This document shows, piece by piece, positions 59,936-64,000 of a stretch of DNA of 64,000 nucleotides; position 1 is the stretch's first letter, and each line of letters opens with the position of its first letter. Made by a program: the position numbers and the translations under genes. Location: contig VXML01000097.1 in the NCBI GenBank assembly GCA_009841115.1, forward strand, positions 1 to 64,000, written 5' to 3'. Under the pieces are notes generated by a model that did no database searches, was not told the DNA's origin, and was given only the letters and a program-made list of their open reading frames with translations. The stretch comes from Gemmatimonadota bacterium (lineage in GTDB: Bacteria; Latescibacterota; UBA2968; UBA8231).

Positions 59936-62434
59936 TTACGTTGGGCGCAGGATGGCACTGCCCCGTCGGACCACGTCGAAGCAAAACTCCCGATCACCAG
60001 CGCGCAGCCGGAACCAGTCGCCCTCCCGTGTGACCCGAGCCTTCGCCGAACGGCTGCAAAAAGCGAGGACGAGAACATCGTCATCCGTGCCCGCCACTAT
60101 ACGCGTTGACGCCTCAGCAGCACCCGGGAGGAAACTGACGAGGCTACCGGCAGCCAGTCCAGAAGGAGCAAAGGGCACCTCCTCGGTCCGCAGTCGAAGA
60201 TCCTTTCCAAACGCCGTCATCACCTCTACCGCACGTGGTCCAGCACCAAGACGGGCGCGACTCCTGCTCAGACCTCGCAGGTCCACCGGATTCAGCTTAT
60301 AAGCCAATTCACCACCACCCATCTCCGGTCCCAAGCCCCTAGCAGGATCCACGATCAGCCGCCGACGCCCCGGACAGCGGAGGTCAATGAGAGCTATATC
60401 GCAGTCCGCGGAGACGCCGGGCGTCTGCACGGCACCGCCGAAGGCGAGGGTGGAGTGAGGCCACACGTAAAAGGTGCGCGGTTCCTCCCGCGAGTCGAGT
60501 CCCTGAGAGTCGTGGCCCACCTCGCCAAAGGTGGCCGGATCGTCGATACGCTTCGCCTCGCCATCGACAGCAATCTCCATCCACGGCCTACCCTCGCGTC
60601 TGTTGAAGCCACCCCACCCAATCTCGACCTCGTGCCAAACTCCAGCGTCCACTCTGCCCGGCGCACACACGGTCACCTCGTGGCCGTTCTGACTCTGCAC
60701 GCTGAAGCGCATCCTACCGTCCTCTTCAACGACGAGGGCAAAGGTGTTGACCCTCGTCCCACCGATCCCACCGACGCCGTTTCCCGTGTTGAACAACACT
60801 TGGGGATCGCCGCGTTCCCTCAATCGGAAGCGCAAGCGCAGACGTCCCCCATTGGAACAGAACCAAGGCCGGGCCTCGTACTGCAAGGCGTCGCCACCAC
60901 TCAGCCGGACGATGCCATTGACGAGCCGGAGACCTCGCGGTCGGCGACGCAGCGCCACTAGAACAACCGGGTGCTCCCCAGTCAACAGCCAGTATTCCTG
61001 CTCGGTGCGCCGAGCGGAGACGCGCAACCGCTGCCAATCCTGCGTGCTCTCCAAACCGCCCGGTACGGCGACGATCTCGTTCTGGCCGCCTACGCAGGGC
61101 AGGCTGCCGCAACTCACCGGCTGAGCCTCGGCCGCACTGATTGCGCGCAGCACGGGATACCCCGCCCACTGCACGTGCAAGTTCATAAAGCCGTGGGCCA
61201 CATCGCCGTCGTACCCACTGACGCAGAGGACCGCCGCGTCGGATCCGTGACCACTGCGCATTACAGCGGAACGACCGCCGCGCGCCGCAAAACGACGTGC
61301 TAGCGGAGCCGACCGGCGCTGCTTGACCGCCCGAAAGTCGGGATCGTAAAAGCAATAGGCGTAGGGCCCGTAGGAGATCATGCACTCCGCGGTCGAGCCT
61401 TTGACGCCACCACCGAAGCGATAGATCCGGCCTAGGCGCGGGTCGGCGAGAGCCGCGTCGCGCAGTATCTCGTCGCCAGCCTCTTGGGCCAGCCGCAGGA
61501 GCGCGGGAGAGCAAGCGTTGAGCTGGGTGCCGAGCACATTGGCGTTGGCGGAATAGTAGAGCTGGTCGGGAATCTTGCGCGGTGCTGCCCAATGGGCGCG
61601 GAACCAAGTCAGCGGCCGCCGCAGCCGGGCCGGAACCTCGCGGCCGAGATCAATGCCAGCGACATTGTGCAGCGCGTCGGCAAACTGCAGGAGCCAGAGG
61701 TTCTCCCAGGGCCAGAAGGAAGGCCCATCCACCGGCTCGCCAGCGGGGCCGCAGCCGTGGGGCATGATGGCGGCGCGGAAGCGATCGATGACCGCCTGTA
61801 CCCATACCTCCGCCTTGGGGTGTTCGCCTAGCAGGTGCAGAGCGGCCACGCCAAAGTGCCCATTGTCCACGACGGCGTGGTGCCCACCCTCCTCCCCATG
61901 GCGTTGCTCCTCCACATCCGGCCACCAGCGCTCCAACTGCCGCACGAGACAGACGCGGACCTGACGCTTCTCGTTGGCCGTCAACTCTCCGTCCAGCAGG
62001 TCTAGAGCCAAGGCAAAAGCCTGCATGTAGCGATTGGCTGTGTAGAAGTGCTCCTCCACCCGGTCGTCGTGGTCCCAACCAGCAGCCGCCTGCAGCCAAG
62101 CGCGAGTCCGGTCGAGCCAGCGCCGGTCGCCGGTCAACCGCCAAGCAAAGGCGTAGTTTTCGATCAAGGCCGTGGCCTGCATGGCCGTGTAGAAGGTCAG
62201 ATAGAGCTGATGGTACGGGTGAGGACTGTCCGGCCGTCGCGGAATCCGCGTCCACGGCCGCTGTCCAGCATACAGCTCACAGTCGTCTAGAAGATTGGCA
62301 AGGATGCGCCGACGCACAGGATCGGTCGACGGCTCAAAGCGGAAGTCGGGATCGTCGTAGGGCCTCAGCAGCCGGGGCCGGTCGTGGCGGATGACCCGGA
62401 TCGGAGCCTGCTTCGGAGAGCTAGACGATCGCAC
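59936..62434 (-). CDS. Heparinase II/III-like alginate-lyase-fold protein
   Basis: An 832-residue protein. The first 400 residues are an alpha-helical toroid: YHQLYLTFYTAMQATALIEN, FYTANRYMQAFALALDLLDG and HHAVVDNGHFGVAALHLLGE, resembling the heparinase II/III and DUF4962 folds. The remaining part is a beta-sandwich (GRLRLRFRLRERGDPQVLFN). No signal peptide is seen. A polysaccharide-lyase role is likely; active-site residues were not assigned. The GTG at 62434, six bases after the GNAT stop, is preferred; a longer start at 62488 overlaps that gene. Confidence 0.65.
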   Translation of the reverse strand: MRSSSSPKQAPIRVIRHDRPRLLRPYDDPDFRFEPSTDPVRRRILANLLDDCELYAGQRPWTRIPRRPDSPHPYHQLYLTFYTAMQATALIENYAFAWRLTGDRRWLDRTRAWLQAAAGWDHDDRVEEHFYTANRYMQAFALALDLLDGELTANEKRQVRVCLVRQLERWWPDVEEQRHGEEGGHHAVVDNGHFGVAALHLLGEHPKAEVWVQAVIDRFRAAIMPHGCGPAGEPVDGPSFWPWENLWLLQFADALHNVAGIDLGREVPARLRRPLTWFRAHWAAPRKIPDQLYYSANANVLGTQLNACSPALLRLAQEAGDEILRDAALADPRLGRIYRFGGGVKGSTAECMISYGPYAYCFYDPDFRAVKQRRSAPLARRFAARGGRSAVMRSGHGSDAAVLCVSGYDGDVAHGFMNLHVQWAGYPVLRAISAAEAQPVSCGSLPCVGGQNEIVAVPGGLESTQDWQRLRVSARRTEQEYWLLTGEHPVVLVALRRRPRGLRLVNGIVRLSGGDALQYEARPWFCSNGGRLRLRFRLRERGDPQVLFNTGNGVGGIGGTRVNTFALVVEEDGRMRFSVQSQNGHEVTVCAPGRVDAGVWHEVEIGWGGFNRREGRPWMEIAVDGEAKRIDDPATFGEVGHDSQGLDSREEPRTFYVWPHSTLAFGGAVQTPGVSADCDIALIDLRCPGRRRLIVDPARGLGPEMGGGELAYKLNPVDLRGLSRSRARLGAGPRAVEVMTAFGKDLRLRTEEVPFAPSGLAAGSLVSFLPGAAEASTRIVAGTDDDVLVLAFCSRSAKARVTREGDWFRLRAGDREFCFDVVRRGSAILRPT

Positions 62435-62439
62435 AGTTA

Positions 62440-63531
62440 TCAGAAGTGGTCGGGCTCCCAGAAGATGACCTCGCGGCGTGGAAACCATTCCTCAAGTTGG
62501 CGGACTTCCCCAGCCTCCAGCGAGATCCCTCGGGCGCGAAGGATGGGTTCTATGTCGTGGCCAGAGGACTCGCCAAACAGGAGCCGACACATCAGATCGA
62601 CCGGCAGCCTACGTGCCAACTCCGCCGCTTCGGGCACGGCCTTGGCGATCAGCGCCCCGAGACCGAAGGGCAGGGCCATCATCGAGCTGTCGCCCGTGAG
62701 CCCCAGATCGGCGTCAGCAGTAGCGACTAGGGCATCGACAAAAGGGTGGCTGTGGGGAATCCCGCCTTCGATCTGCGTCATCCCAGCCGCCGCGCACTTG
62801 TCGAGCAAGTGCTGCACGAGAGCATCGAGGGCCGGGCCGCTCTCGTAAGCAACTTCATACACCTCAACGCCGTCGTCGTCGCTCTCCCAGTTGATGTACC
62901 CGCTGAGCCCCGCCGAATCACGGACGACGGCGGTGGGCAGCACGCCCCGCACGCGGGAGGGGGCGTAGTCCCAGTACGGACGCGGACGCAACAGGCTGCC
63001 GCTGCGGCCAGCGTTGTAGCGCTGATAGAGCGCTACCGTCTCCTCCAAGTCGCGGCTCTCGTCAAACGGCAGTACCTCAAGTGCGGACCGCCCCGGCTGC
63101 GGAGGACAGCTCAGTCTAGCGTGAAATCCCATGAGCGGCACGCAGCTCCAGCCGAGACGCCGGTAGAAGCGCGCCGGGATCATCGTGAACAGCAGACCTA
63201 AGTCGTACCCATCGTCGCGCATGTACTCGGCCGCATGCTCCATGAGCCGCGTCGCTATGCCGCGTTGCCGGTAGTCGGGATGCGTGGTGACGCCGCCGAT
63301 GCCGCCCATGCGGACGGGCGTGGCACCGAGGTGGACCCAGCGATCCCAGATGCGCAGCGTCGATACAATGCGGCCTTCGACGACGATGACCGGCGTCTGC
63401 GACGGGCACCAAGTCGGATCGCCTTCCATGTACCCTCGGTAGCGCTCGTGGCCCTCGGGGTTGTGCACGGCGCAGAGCAGGTCGATGAGTTCGTCGAGTT
63501 CCGACTCGCGGATGGGGCGAATGGTATCCAT
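62440..63531 (-). CDS. GNAT-family N-acetyltransferase (Eis-like)
   Basis: A 363-residue acetyltransferase. The N-terminal GNAT domain has MGGIGGVTTHPDYRQRGIAT then RLMEHAAEYM, with the acetyl-CoA signature QxxGxA (RQRGIA), and LLFTMIPARFYRRLGW. A second, related domain fills residues 170-363, as in Eis-type double-GNAT enzymes. Substrate unknown. It is upstream of the heparinase-like gene with an almost contiguous start. Confidence 0.8.
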   Translation of the reverse strand: MDTIRPIRESELDELIDLLCAVHNPEGHERYRGYMEGDPTWCPSQTPVIVVEGRIVSTLRIWDRWVHLGATPVRMGGIGGVTTHPDYRQRGIATRLMEHAAEYMRDDGYDLGLLFTMIPARFYRRLGWSCVPLMGFHARLSCPPQPGRSALEVLPFDESRDLEETVALYQRYNAGRSGSLLRPRPYWDYAPSRVRGVLPTAVVRDSAGLSGYINWESDDDGVEVYEVAYESGPALDALVQHLLDKCAAAGMTQIEGGIPHSHPFVDALVATADADLGLTGDSSMMALPFGLGALIAKAVPEAAELARRLPVDLMCRLLFGESSGHDIEPILRARGISLEAGEVRQLEEWFPRREVIFWEPDHF

Positions 63532-63553
63532 AGTATCCCGATAAACTAACCAA

Positions 63554-64000
63554 TTAGTGCAGCCGCCTCAGCCGAATCATCCGCAACACCCAATAGGCTC
63601 CCAAGGCAGCGAACAAATGCTTGCAAGTATGACCGCTGATGACTCCCCCGACCCCGTAGAGGGCTTGATCAAACACCTCGGCGGCTTTCGCGAGCAGATA
63701 AAACAGACCGGCGACGTAAAGGTCAGACCCGCGCGTGTACGGCGACGGCAGCAGGCGCACCATGAGGGGCACGAACAGAATCGGATAGGCTTGGGCGACG
63801 ATGTAATAACGGAGGTCTCCGGCTCCGGCCTGCTCGGTATAATACCAGTACAACACGCTAAAAAGGCCGAAGGCAATCAGCGGCAGCAAGGTGATAATGC
63901 CAGCTCGCCGGTCCAGACGCTCGGTGATCGCAGCAGCGAGAAACGCCATAAAGGCGACGCTCATCGGCAGGCGATCCCACAAGAGCGTTTCATTGCTGGG
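63554..64000 (-). CDS. Ceramidase-like (CREST-type) membrane protein, 5' end cut by window
   Basis: The open frame continues to the right edge (PSNETLL before WDRLP), so the N-terminus is missing. It has WDRLPMSVAFMAFLAAAI, VLYWYYTEQAGAGDLRYY, LPSPYTRGSDLYVAGLFYLL, and SGHTCKHLFAALGAYW. These are the conserved features of small multi-spanning alkaline-phytoceramidase-like proteins, including the metal His of 'SGHTxKH'. At least four hydrophobic segments are seen. It probably hydrolyses an amide-linked lipid or is a relative without enzyme activity. Confidence 0.75.
   Translation of the reverse strand, partial: PSNETLLWDRLPMSVAFMAFLAAAITERLDRRAGIITLLPLIAFGLFSVLYWYYTEQAGAGDLRYYIVAQAYPILFVPLMVRLLPSPYTRGSDLYVAGLFYLLAKAAEVFDQALYGVGGVISGHTCKHLFAALGAYWVLRMIRLRRLH

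Noticed and set aside
60726..61607. Minus-strand ORF of 293 residues in another frame of the heparinase-like gene
   Set aside because: Arg/Ala/Gly-rich out-of-frame reading with no recognisable motif.
1..64000. tRNA, rRNA or CRISPR arrays
   Set aside because: No cloverleaf-like gene, conserved rRNA block or regularly spaced repeats were found by eye; a tRNAscan or CRISPR finder run would be decisive.

Overview
The window reads as a chromosomal segment of a GC-rich, Gram-negative bacterium, most likely an uncultured member of the FCB/PVC neighbourhood (Latescibacterota- or Poribacteria-like). This is inferred from gene content: PorV/PorQ-type outer-membrane proteins next to a secreted protein with a FlgD-type C-terminal domain, several lipobox lipoproteins, a long SecA, an S55 (SpoIVB-type) peptidase without sporulation context, ASPIC/FG-GAP proteins, and many sugar-acid, phytanoyl-CoA dioxygenase, VOC and cupin genes. 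I see no rRNA, tRNA or CRISPR. Taxonomy is inference.

Layout. 1-23.4 kb is mostly a minus-strand housekeeping block: lipoproteins, an M50 site-2 protease, two PorV-like barrels with a FlgD-domain secreted protein, a PHP phosphoesterase, a primary-like sigma factor, rhaB, two tiny unknown genes, purC, a cellulose-synthase-like glycosyltransferase, secA, nusB and a riboflavin operon (ribD-ribE-ribBA-ribH) headed by a secreted propeller protein and an S55 peptidase. In RibBA the DHBP-synthase half has lost nearly all its active-site blocks, while the GTP cyclohydrolase II half looks intact.

23.6-32.9 kb is an accessory catabolic island (Gfo/Idh oxidoreductase, galactonate-dehydratase-like enolase, glycosidase-like propeller, UPF0173 hydrolase, bicupin, VOC, SDR, HpcH aldolase, M19 dipeptidase). 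A HicB gene, a HicA gene broken by one amber codon and an orphan MqsA-type zinc protein interrupt it. 33-40.4 kb is a defence/addiction region: HigBA, then a two-gene operon of a DUF4143 AAA ATPase overlapping a 1360-residue STAND-like NTPase with a C-terminal PD-(D/E)XK-like motif, headed by a 40-nt near-perfect palindrome, then BrnTA. This operon is the best candidate for an undescribed system.

40.4-46.7 kb holds a fused transporter/spermidine-synthase-like protein, an ASPIC/FG-GAP protein and a GH36 alpha-galactosidase. 47.0-50.0 kb is a visibly AT-richer restriction-modification module (methyltransferase, endonuclease, DUF3841) with a transposase relic inside it. 50.1-64 kb is a mosaic of a hydrolase, four class I methyltransferases, an APH-like kinase, a PhyH dioxygenase, an isochorismatase-polysaccharide-deacetylase pair with a tiny overlapping leader gene, a thioredoxin-DUF3738 fusion, a heparinase-like protein, a GNAT and a partial ceramidase-like membrane protein at the right edge.
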